Shown here: positions 18,336 through 24,980 of the stretch, piece by piece
How positions within the stretch are numbered: the first letter of the stretch is position 1
Layout: the number at the start of each line of letters is the position of its first letter
The notes under the pieces: generated by a model
The model's database searches: none
Seen by the model: only the letters and a program-made list of their open reading frames with translations
What the model was told of the DNA's origin: nothing
Made by a program: the position numbers and the translations under genes
Assembly: GCA_003978395.1 (NCBI GenBank)
Contig: QNZV01000139.1
Location: 1 to 60,001 of the forward strand
Length of the DNA: 60,001 nucleotides
Source: Sulfurovum sp.
Lineage (GTDB): Bacteria; Campylobacterota; Campylobacteria; Campylobacterales; Sulfurovaceae
Direction: 5' to 3'

Positions 18336-18792
18336 AAATCAAAAAAAAGAAGTGGCACTCTCTGCTTGTCTTTTAGGTTGTAGTTGTCGTTATGATGCAA
18401 AAGATAATTTAAACAGAGAGTTACTCTGTGAACTTGAATCTTTTAGTATTGTCTCTTTTTGTCCAGAAGATTATGCTTTTGGAACACCCAGACCAACCAT
18501 GGATTTAATTATGGAGAACTCTACTACAAGAGCCATCTCCAATGAAAATCATCATGATTTATCTGCCCCAATATACAATTATGCCAAAAAATTTTTTCAA
18601 GAAAATCCAAACATAAAACTTTTTATAGGCAAAGATAGAAGTCCCTCTTGTGCTGTAAAGTCTGGTAAAGTTTATGACAAAGATAAAAAAATAGTCCATA
18701 AACATGGAACAGGGTTAATGGCAAAGGTTGCTTTAGATTTAGGTATTGAATCTTGGGATGCTGAAGAGTATTTGACTACTCATACTTCTTAA
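18325..18792 (+). CDS. DUF523 family protein
   Basis: This 155-residue cytoplasmic protein has the DUF523 hallmarks: the N-terminal SACLLGCSCRYDAKDN (about residues 13-28) with three closely spaced Cys, FCPEDYAFGTPRP (about 50-62), and a later SPSCAVKSG (about 112-120). The conserved Cys could bind metal or a cluster. The function of the family is unknown. The ATG is inside the last codons of the DUF420-like gene, so expression is probably coupled. Its 3' end overlaps a convergent small minus-strand gene by 17 nt. Confidence 0.85.
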   Translation: MLIKNQKKEVALSACLLGCSCRYDAKDNLNRELLCELESFSIVSFCPEDYAFGTPRPTMDLIMENSTTRAISNENHHDLSAPIYNYAKKFFQENPNIKLFIGKDRSPSCAVKSGKVYDKDKKIVHKHGTGLMAKVALDLGIESWDAEEYLTTHTS

Positions 18793-19000
18793 ACTGCTCT
18801 AGCCATACAATATCTTCTTGTTTTATTGTTCCTACTTTGTTGATGAGGTTTGCTTTAATTGACTCTAAATCATTAAGCTCTAAATATTCTATGTAGTTAG
18901 GGTTAATGTCAACACTCTTTTGTGGGTTATACGAGAGTAAAACCTCTATCTCTTTTAATAATTTCTCTTTTTTTATAATCATTTCATTTTTACTATTCAT
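18776..19000 (-). CDS. Small hypothetical protein
   Basis: This 74-residue protein is highly charged and predicted largely helical (KNEMIIKKEKLLKEIEVLL at residues 4-22), with no signal peptide or membrane segment. I do not recognise a family. The frame is supported by natural-looking composition, but there is no strong ribosome-binding site. It overlaps the 3' end of the DUF523 gene by 17 nt tail-to-tail, and its start is only 36 bases from the divergent bcp start. A TATACT box for bcp at 19006-19011 lies in that gap. Confidence 0.5.
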   Translation of the reverse strand: MNSKNEMIIKKEKLLKEIEVLLSYNPQKSVDINPNYIEYLELNDLESIKANLINKVGTIKQEDIVWLEQFKKYE

Positions 19001-19036
19001 TCTGTTATACTAGCGAAAAAATAATAAGGAGTAAGC

Positions 19037-19504
19037 ATGTTAGAAATTGGTGATGTTATCCCAGCTTTTTGTCTGCCCAATCAAGATGAAGAAGAGATAT
19101 GTTTTCGAGATATAAAAGGGCGATGGGCTGTGGTCTATTTTTACCCAAAAGACAATACCCCAGGATGTACAACCGAAGCGTGTGATTTTACAGAAGCTAT
19201 GCCTGATTTTACTAATCTTGAAGCCATTATTTTAGGAGTTAGTCCAGACACTCCCAAGAAACATAGAAATTTTATAGAGAAAAAAGCGTTAAAGATTACA
19301 CTTTTAGCCGATGAAGATAAATCTTTGTGTAAAAGTTTTGGTATGTGGCAACCCAAAAAGTTTATGGGTAGAGAGTACATGGGGGTAGTTAGAAGTACTT
19401 TTTTAATTGCTCCTGATGGAACATTAGCATATAAATGGGAAAAAGTTAGAGTTAAAAATCATGTTGCAGAAGTTAAAGAGAAGTTAATAGAGTTACAAGG
19501 TTAA
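19037..19504 (+). CDS. bcp: Peroxiredoxin, Bcp/PrxQ type
   Basis: This is a 155-residue thiol peroxidase that reduces hydroperoxides using thioredoxin-type donors. The peroxidatic Cys motif is FYPKDNTPGCTTEACDF (about residues 36-52), with a second Cys five residues later (CTTEAC), the PrxQ arrangement. The conserved Arg block is GVVRSTFLIAPDGTLAYKW (about 116-134). AAGGAG precedes the ATG by 7 nt. The trxA/trxB pair at 6.7-8.2 kb would be a natural reductant. Confidence 0.93.
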   Translation: MLEIGDVIPAFCLPNQDEEEICFRDIKGRWAVVYFYPKDNTPGCTTEACDFTEAMPDFTNLEAIILGVSPDTPKKHRNFIEKKALKITLLADEDKSLCKSFGMWQPKKFMGREYMGVVRSTFLIAPDGTLAYKWEKVRVKNHVAEVKEKLIELQG

Positions 19505-19519
19505 AACCTTGAGACTCTA

Positions 19520-21475
19520 TTAGAATAAATCAAAATCATTTTCTGGGTCTGTCGCTGATTTTGTTTGTGTTGGTAGTGGCGACAAATTGGTATAGAGTTC
19601 TGTTATTATGCCATTTCGTGCATTGTAAACACCCTCTGGACGTGAAAATTTACGAGGCATATCTGGATACATCTTATGTAGACGTTTTAGGAAATAAGCA
19701 AATGCAGGAGCAGATGTTCCACCTCCTGTACCACCCCGTCCAATTGGTTTATTATTGTCTCTTCCCATCCATACAATTACTTCTGTTGTTGGAGAATATC
19801 CACAGAACCATGCATCTACATTTTTATTGGTTGTTCCTGTTTTCCCCACAACTTCAACACCTTTTACCTGAGCATTTCGTCCTGTTCCTCTTTTTACAAT
19901 ATCCCTTAGAATACTGGTCATAAGATAGGCTTGAGGAGGGGTTGTAAAATCAGTAATTTCGTTGGTTTTACTCTCATAGATAACCGTACCATTTCGCGAA
20001 AGAACCTTAGATATTAATTTTGGTTCTATCATATGTCCACCATTGGCAAAAGCAGAATATATTTGAGCCATTTTTACAGGACTAACCCCAAGGTTTCCAA
20101 GTGCAATAGACATATCTTGTGGAATCTTAGGAATGTTGAGTCGTTTAAGCTTTTCAAAAATACGGTTAACCCCAATTTCTGTAACCAAGTTAATCGTTGC
20201 AAGGTTACGTGAATGAACCAATGCCTCACGTAGTTTAATAAATCCTACAAAATCACTCTCATAGTTTTTAGGTCTCCATATTTTACGTTTTCCATGGCTG
20301 TAGTACTGAAATGTTCTGGCAACATCAGTTAGCTCTGTAGCAGGGTTGTACCCCATATCTAAAGCAATTTGATAGATAAATGGTTTAAATGCAGAACCTG
20401 GTTGACGAGTCATCATTGTGGCACGGTTAAATGCAGATTTTTTATAATTAACACCACCCACCATCGCTTTAATATTACCTGTTTTGTTCTCTACAGCAAG
20501 AATTGCACCATTTAATGTTGTCTTTTTTAGGCTCTCTCGTTGTTTTTTTACAATCTTTCTATGTGCATAATTTAGAGCTTTTTTAGCAAGTTTCTGTTGC
20601 TCCATATCAATGGTTGTGTAGATAGTATATCCACCTGTTCTAATATCTTTAAACTCTTTACGTAAACGTCTAACTACTTCATCTGTAACATATGGAGCAA
20701 TATTTTGAGTTAGGCTATCTTTGTAAATTTTTGGAGTCTCTTTTACTGCATCAATATACTCATCATGGCTAATCCAACCCAATTTATTCATTCTTGCTAG
20801 AATAGTATCAGCACGGTTTAGTGATTTCTCATAGTTTCGTGTAGGTGCATAGGTACTTGGTGCTTTCATTAATCCTGCAAGAATGGCAGACTCTTTAAGG
20901 GTTAACTGGTCTAACTCTTTTCTGTAATACCCTTTTGCAGCAGTTTTAACTCCATAGTAGCCATGACCAAAAAACATCTCATTTAAATAGCGTTCTAAAA
21001 TCTCTTCTTTTGTCAGTTCATTTTCAATTTTCATTGATAAAATGGCTTCTTTTATTTTTCGGCTATAACTTTTTTTATTGGTTAAAATAGTATTTTTGAC
21101 AAGCTGTTGTGTTAAGGTACTTCCCCCTTCTACTTTATGCCCAGCTTTAAAGTTTTTTAGTGCCGCCCGTATAATTGCATCAGGATTAACTCCATCATGT
21201 TCAAAAAATCGTGTATCTTCTATGGCAATTAATGCTTCAATAAGATACCCAGGAATCTCATCATAGTTTGCATAAAGACGGTGTTTCCCTTTGAAAACAT
21301 AGGCAATTCTTTTTCCTTTTGCATCTAAAATAACAGAAGAGGTTTGAGGGTTATAGTTAATAAGTTTATCTGCATCAAGCTTTATTTCATTGTATGCGTA
21401 GATAAATCCAGCAAATAAGGCAATAAAAAAGATAATGACCAAGACAATAGAACCTTTTATCAATCGGTTAACCAT
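19520..21475 (-). CDS. pbpA: Penicillin-binding protein 1A (class A, bifunctional)
   Basis: This 651-residue inner-membrane protein polymerises and cross-links peptidoglycan. The N-terminal helix spans about residues 9-28. The glycosyltransferase family 51 domain has EDTRFFEHDGVN (about 87-98), GGSTLTQQLVKN (about 117-128), KEAILSMKIE and LNEMFFGHGYYG. The transpeptidase domain has the SxxK motif SAFKPFIYQ (about 362-370), SRN (near 425) and KTGTTNK (near 556). A bioF-like gene lies 33 nt upstream on the same strand, a pairing I recall from Helicobacter (HP0598-HP0597). Through that unit it may share transcription with the toxin-antitoxin pair. The 3' end is 16 nt from bcp. Confidence 0.94.
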   Translation of the reverse strand: MVNRLIKGSIVLVIIFFIALFAGFIYAYNEIKLDADKLINYNPQTSSVILDAKGKRIAYVFKGKHRLYANYDEIPGYLIEALIAIEDTRFFEHDGVNPDAIIRAALKNFKAGHKVEGGSTLTQQLVKNTILTNKKSYSRKIKEAILSMKIENELTKEEILERYLNEMFFGHGYYGVKTAAKGYYRKELDQLTLKESAILAGLMKAPSTYAPTRNYEKSLNRADTILARMNKLGWISHDEYIDAVKETPKIYKDSLTQNIAPYVTDEVVRRLRKEFKDIRTGGYTIYTTIDMEQQKLAKKALNYAHRKIVKKQRESLKKTTLNGAILAVENKTGNIKAMVGGVNYKKSAFNRATMMTRQPGSAFKPFIYQIALDMGYNPATELTDVARTFQYYSHGKRKIWRPKNYESDFVGFIKLREALVHSRNLATINLVTEIGVNRIFEKLKRLNIPKIPQDMSIALGNLGVSPVKMAQIYSAFANGGHMIEPKLISKVLSRNGTVIYESKTNEITDFTTPPQAYLMTSILRDIVKRGTGRNAQVKGVEVVGKTGTTNKNVDAWFCGYSPTTEVIVWMGRDNNKPIGRGGTGGGTSAPAFAYFLKRLHKMYPDMPRKFSRPEGVYNARNGIITELYTNLSPLPTQTKSATDPENDFDLF

Positions 21476-21508
21476 GTACTATTTCCTTTTTTTAGAGAAT
21501 AAGAGAGA

Positions 21509-22600
21509 TTATAGCGTAATTTTAATATTTTGACAAAGTTTTAACAGATTCTGTTTTGAACTCCCAATTCTAGGAATAATACGTAAAATAGCTTGATTTA
21601 CAGTGGGTTGGCGAATTGCTCCTATTAAAAACCCTTGCTCTATTAGCTCTTTTTGTTTTTGAACAGTTGATTCATTGGATGGCATTGGAAGAGCTAAAAT
21701 TAGAGAATTCATTTTTATATTAAACTGCTTTTCTATAATTTTATGTCGTTTCTCTATTTTTTTATAAAATTTTTGAGAGTTATTGGCTACATATTTAATA
21801 TTAACCAGTGCCAAAGCTGTATCAATAACAGATGGTGCAGTAGAGTAGATAATTGGTTTTCCACGATTGACTAAAAAAGATAATAGATGAGAAGAGGCTA
21901 GAATATAAGCACCATAACTCCCATAAGCTTTACCCAAAGTTCCCATTTTGATATGTCGTTGATGTGGTGTTATATTATAATACTCAAAAATACCAAGGAG
22001 ATTTTTACCGATAACTCCAGAAGAGTGAGCTTCATCTACAATTAGTAAGGCTTCATATTTATCTGCTAAATCAAATATCTCTCTATTACAAAGGTTACCA
22101 CTCATAGAGTAGACCCCCTCAACAGCAATAATTTTGCGTCCACGACCTTGATACTCTTTTAACTTTTCGTTTAAATCATTGGGGTCATTGTGTTTAAATT
22201 TTATAACTCTATCACTCAAAAGCCCTGTTGCCATCATCCCCGAAGCATGATAATCTTCATCAATAAACAGCATGTCATTTTTACGAACCAAAGCTTCTAT
22301 TAGTGCCATATTTGCTAAAAATCCAGACCCTACTATCATCCCCTCTTCAAAACCATTTAGTTTTGCCAAAGTTTCTTCAAACCGTTGATGAATCTCATGA
22401 TACCCATTAACCAACATACTCGCTTTTGGAGCATGAGCATCATACTCATCTATAAGATTTAGGGCTTTTCCAAGTTGCTTCTTGTCATTAGCTAAACCCA
22501 AATAGTCATTAGAAGCAAAATCTATTAAATCTTTATCCCATATTTGTCGTTGTCGAAAGCGATTTGCTTTTTTTAGGGCGTTTAGTTCTTTTTGGTACAT
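21509..22600 (-). CDS. PLP-dependent alpha-oxoamine synthase, BioF-like
   Basis: This 363-residue fold-type I PLP enzyme of the 8-amino-7-oxononanoate synthase group joins an amino acid to an acyl thioester with loss of CO2. Seen are the N-terminal FASNDYLGLA (about residues 28-37), LVDEAHSSGVIG (about 192-203; here LIVDEAHSSGVIG), and the PLP-lysine block MGTLGKAYGSYGAYI (about 224-238). The sequence best fits BioF among KBL/BioF/Spt1/HemA relatives. It is about 20 residues shorter than E. coli BioF, and there are no other bio genes near, so I withhold the symbol. It starts 2 nt after the toxin gene stop and is followed by pbp1A. Confidence 0.8.
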   Translation of the reverse strand: MYQKELNALKKANRFRQRQIWDKDLIDFASNDYLGLANDKKQLGKALNLIDEYDAHAPKASMLVNGYHEIHQRFEETLAKLNGFEEGMIVGSGFLANMALIEALVRKNDMLFIDEDYHASGMMATGLLSDRVIKFKHNDPNDLNEKLKEYQGRGRKIIAVEGVYSMSGNLCNREIFDLADKYEALLIVDEAHSSGVIGKNLLGIFEYYNITPHQRHIKMGTLGKAYGSYGAYILASSHLLSFLVNRGKPIIYSTAPSVIDTALALVNIKYVANNSQKFYKKIEKRHKIIEKQFNIKMNSLILALPMPSNESTVQKQKELIEQGFLIGAIRQPTVNQAILRIIPRIGSSKQNLLKLCQNIKITL

Positions 22601-22602
22601 TG

Positions 22603-22902
22603 TTACTCTTCAATCCTCTCACTAGCTTTTTCATAAACTTTCATCTTATCACGTTTTCCAATAGCAATCAGATGAATAACAATCTCTTCCTCTAAAATCT
22701 GATAAACAATTCTATAACGCTTATGGTCAAAGTACATCTTTTTTAAGCCACTTAAATTTAGACTGTTCTTATGTCCCAAATCAATGCCAAGTTCAGGACT
22801 TGTAAGAATTTTTTTCAAAGTTTTAGTAAAAAGAAGTTGAATAGAGTGATTAAGCTTTCTTAACTCTTTTTCAGCTTCTGGATGAAATTTATAGTGATAC
22901 AT
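22603..22902 (-). CDS. Type II toxin, RelE/ParE superfamily
   Basis: This 99-residue basic protein has the RelE/ParE pattern. An N-terminal YKFHPEAEKELRKLN is followed by a helix, then SLNLSGLKKMYFDHKRYRIVYQI (in two pieces, about residues 47-69) and the terminal strand IVIHLIAIGKRDK (about 74-86). Members are mRNA interferases or gyrase poisons neutralised by a cognate antitoxin. It starts 2 nt after the Phd/YefM-type antitoxin gene and precedes the bioF-like gene by 2 nt. It is therefore placed inside what looks like a housekeeping operon. Activity is not shown by sequence alone. Confidence 0.85.
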   Translation of the reverse strand: MYHYKFHPEAEKELRKLNHSIQLLFTKTLKKILTSPELGIDLGHKNSLNLSGLKKMYFDHKRYRIVYQILEEEIVIHLIAIGKRDKMKVYEKASERIEE

Positions 22903-22904
22903 CG

Positions 22905-23201
22905 CTAATCCTCTAATGATAAATTCAGTCTTTTTAATACATCGTTACCATCAAGATAGTTATCTTTAGGGGTTTTCATTCGTTCACTTATTGTTTGATA
23001 CATTTCTAAATCTTCAAGTCTATTTCGAGCTACAATTAATTGTTCATACTCTTCAACAGACAAGATAATCGCATTTAATCTATTATTTTTTAAAATACCA
23101 ATTTTATTAACTATCCCATTCTTGACTTTAGAAATATACTCTCCAAACTGTTTTGAAATCTCTGTGGCTGATACAAGTTCTTGTTGTGTATAGGCTACCA
23201 T
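22905..23201 (-). CDS. Type II antitoxin, Phd/YefM family
   Basis: This 98-residue protein has the N-terminal Phd/YefM DNA-binding fold: VSATEISKQFGEYISKVKNG (about residues 10-29), KIGILKNNRLNAIILSVEEYEQL (in two pieces, about 33-55). A charged C-terminal tail (MKTPKDNYLDGNDVLKRL) would wrap the toxin. The order antitoxin then toxin with a 2-nt gap is classic. AAAGGA lies 7 nt before the ATG. A palindrome overlapping the promoter -10 box (23228-23246) is a good candidate for autoregulation by the complex. Confidence 0.87.
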   Translation of the reverse strand: MVAYTQQELVSATEISKQFGEYISKVKNGIVNKIGILKNNRLNAIILSVEEYEQLIVARNRLEDLEMYQTISERMKTPKDNYLDGNDVLKRLNLSLED

Positions 23202-23227
23202 TTAAAAATCCTTTCAATTATATTCTT

Positions 23228-23246
23228 AATTATCCGTATAATTATA
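23228..23246 (-). promoter_or_regulatory. Promoter/operator of the toxin-antitoxin unit
   Basis: The minus-strand -10 box TATAAT (23241-23246) lies inside overlapping palindromes: AATTAT-ccgt-ATAATT (23228-23243) and TATAATTATA (23237-23246). The overlap of promoter and palindrome fits repression by the antitoxin or complex. Confidence 0.55.
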
Positions 23247-23254
23247 CCATAAAA

Positions 23255-23806
23255 TTATTTACTTAACCAAGGAATCAACGTCTCAACACTCAATCCCATA
23301 GCCGTACTCTCATACCCTTGAACTGATTTAATATACTTTTTACAAAACCCTTCAACCATACATCCTCCAGCTTTTCCATTCCATAGGTTACTCTCTAAAT
23401 AGGCTTCTAAATCTTCTTTTTCAAAAGAGTTAAAGTTATAGTAGGTTGCAGATACATCAGAGAGATAGAAATCTTTTGTTTTATAGTGCATGGCTGAAAT
23501 AATAGCCATACTAGAGCCACTTTGAAGCTCTAAGATTCTTTTTGCATCATCTATATTTTTTGGTTTTCGTAAAAGTTCGCCATTGGCTGATAAAATTACA
23601 GAGTCGGCTGTGAGTAGGGGAGTCTCTAATCCAAACTCTTTTATAGCAGACTCTAGTTTTCCTTTTGAAGCGATGTAGGCAAAATCTTTGGCTGTTTTGG
23701 TTTGGATTTGCTCTTCATCATATTGAGGAGCTTTTTGAATAAAGTTAATGTTAAATTGATTAAGAAGTAAAGCACGTGAAGAGGAGTTGGAAGCGAGGTG
23801 TATCAT
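23255..23806 (-). CDS. maf: Maf-family nucleoside triphosphate pyrophosphatase
   Basis: This 183-residue cytoplasmic protein hydrolyses non-canonical or canonical NTPs to NMP and PPi, a house-cleaning role also linked to septum formation. The N-terminal LASNSSSRALLL (about residues 4-15) and the catalytic-Asp block LLTADSVILSANGE (about 64-77) are the Maf signatures. SVETLIPWL closes the protein. The length is typical (about 185-200). It sits in the maf / alaS neighbourhood seen in Campylobacter. The ribosome-binding site AGGA comes from the end of a GTAGGGTGTGAC repeat. Confidence 0.92.
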   Translation of the reverse strand: MIHLASNSSSRALLLNQFNINFIQKAPQYDEEQIQTKTAKDFAYIASKGKLESAIKEFGLETPLLTADSVILSANGELLRKPKNIDDAKRILELQSGSSMAIISAMHYKTKDFYLSDVSATYYNFNSFEKEDLEAYLESNLWNGKAGGCMVEGFCKKYIKSVQGYESTAMGLSVETLIPWLSK

Positions 23807-23811
23807 AGAAG

Positions 23812-23858
23812 TCCTGTAGGGTGTGACTGGGCTACTCTAAAGTAATAACTGTCACACC
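23812..23858. repeat. GTAGGGTGYGAY-family hairpin upstream of maf
   Basis: TCCTGTAGGGTGTGACTGG begins 6 bases outside the maf start codon. GGTGTGAC (23820-23827) pairs with GTCACACC (23851-23858) around a 23-base loop. The left border matches the repeat upstream of hisIE at 12665, in the same orientation relative to the gene. Confidence 0.7.
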
Positions 23859-23882
23859 ACTATTAAATTTTTTGAAATTGTA

Positions 23883-24365
23883 TTAAAATCCTCTTAAAGT
23901 TACACCTAACCAAAGAGCTATTATCCCTAAAATAATATTTATAGGAAGTAACACTTTAGGAATAATAATAAGTGTAAGTTTAGCATCAGCTAATCGGTTT
24001 TTATCAAAAAAAGTTTGAGCTTTTTTTCTTGTGATATACATCCATGTAAAGTTAACTACCATAATCATCCAAATGGCTTCTTTGATATTCATGAAAATTT
24101 TATTTTCTATAGGATGTCCCAAGGACATAATAAGAGCAGTAATGAGTAAGATAATAATAAATGGTATAACGATATTAAAAAAACTACCCATAATGGCAAG
24201 TGTTCTACTTAGCTTTGTTTTTGTATCCTCTATAAGTTGTAGATTAGGGTGGACAGCTAAGCGAATAGCAATCATTCCTCCTATCCAAATAATGGCAGAT
24301 ATAACATGTAAAAATACAATGCTATGGGCATATGTTCCGAAAAATTCGACTACGGTGTGTTTCAT
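23883..24365 (-). CDS. CopD-like integral membrane protein
   Basis: This 160-residue protein has four predicted helices (about residues 14-34, 56-80, 91-110 and 131-155). The first helix contains HVISAIIWIGGMIAIRL, a His/Trp-Gly-Gly pattern typical of CopD/DUF2214-like membrane proteins, and FMNIKEAIWMIMVVNFTWMY also fits. Some relatives are linked to copper or heme handling, but nothing adjacent supports a specific role. It lies upstream of maf on the same strand with a 76-base gap that contains the repeat hairpin. Confidence 0.6.
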   Translation of the reverse strand: MKHTVVEFFGTYAHSIVFLHVISAIIWIGGMIAIRLAVHPNLQLIEDTKTKLSRTLAIMGSFFNIVIPFIIILLITALIMSLGHPIENKIFMNIKEAIWMIMVVNFTWMYITRKKAQTFFDKNRLADAKLTLIIIPKVLLPINIILGIIALWLGVTLRGF

Positions 24366-24453
24366 AAAGAGACTCCAATGTTTTATTATTTAAGGAAATA
24401 TAACAATATAATCTTAAATTTGTCTTTTGTGTTGTAACTGTGAAAAATATGGC

Positions 24454-24459
24454 TATAAT
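24454..24459 (+). promoter_or_regulatory. Probable -10 box of the TerB-like gene
   Basis: TGGCTATAAT lies about 40 bases before the ATG at 24499; the leader then carries AGAAGGAAT before the start. Confidence 0.5.
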
Positions 24460-24498
24460 TCGACCTCATAATAAAATAATTAACAGAAGGAATATAAC

Positions 24499-24921
24499 AT
24501 GGGATTTTTTGATAAATTTTCATCTAATACAGAACTAACACCAGCGATAGCACTAGCAACAAGTATGATTTACATGATGGCATCAGATGGAGAGATTGAT
24601 GATGAAGAGCTTAACTATTTGGCAGTTAAACTTTATGCAATTGGCGATGCAGAAGAGTTAATGAGTCTTTCACAAAAATACTCTAAAAAACAAGATTTAG
24701 AAGCGTTTCAAAAAGAGGCAAATGAGAAATTGACAGAAGACCAAAAGTTTACAATTTTGGCAAATTTAATTGATATATTACTTGCAGATGGTGATGCAGA
24801 CGAAGATGAGCAAAATTTATTTTTCTCTTTTGTAGAAGCATTTGGAATCAGTGAAGATGATATTCAAGTATATATTGACATTATCTCTGTTAAAAATGAT
24901 TTAGCAAGTTTTGTAGAGTAA
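24499..24921 (+). CDS. TerB-like (tellurite resistance B family) protein
   Basis: This 140-residue acidic helical protein has two matching acidic segments, each resembling the TerB metal-binding helix turns: MMASDGEIDDEELNYL (about residues 27-42) and LLADGDADEDEQNLFF (about 95-110). No signal peptide or membrane helix is seen. TerB-domain proteins are cytoplasmic and are often tied to stress or membrane-linked complexes; no other ter genes are present here. It is a single plus-strand gene between two minus-strand units, with its own -10 box and ribosome-binding site. Confidence 0.8.
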   Translation: MGFFDKFSSNTELTPAIALATSMIYMMASDGEIDDEELNYLAVKLYAIGDAEELMSLSQKYSKKQDLEAFQKEANEKLTEDQKFTILANLIDILLADGDADEDEQNLFFSFVEAFGISEDDIQVYIDIISVKNDLASFVE

Positions 24922-24941
24922 TTTTTTTCGGGTTTAAACAC

Positions 24942-24968
24942 GCCGATTCCCAATATGGAATCGACGGC
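24942..24968. terminator. Hairpin between convergent TerB-like and alaS genes
   Basis: CGATTCC-caatat-GGAATCG (24944-24963) forms a perfect 7-bp stem that can extend through GCCG/CGGC with a bulge. It sits between two converging genes, with a T-run on the plus strand before rather than after it. It may terminate alaS on the minus strand. Confidence 0.4.
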
Positions 24969-24980
24969 TTCAATCTCGTT

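Noticed and set aside
21509..22600. Biotin synthesis cluster
   Set aside because: A single BioF-like gene is present without bioA, bioB, bioC or bioD nearby.
24499..24921. Tellurite-resistance operon
   Set aside because: Only one TerB-like gene is present; no terA, terC, terD or terZ genes are near, so a resistance claim is not supported.
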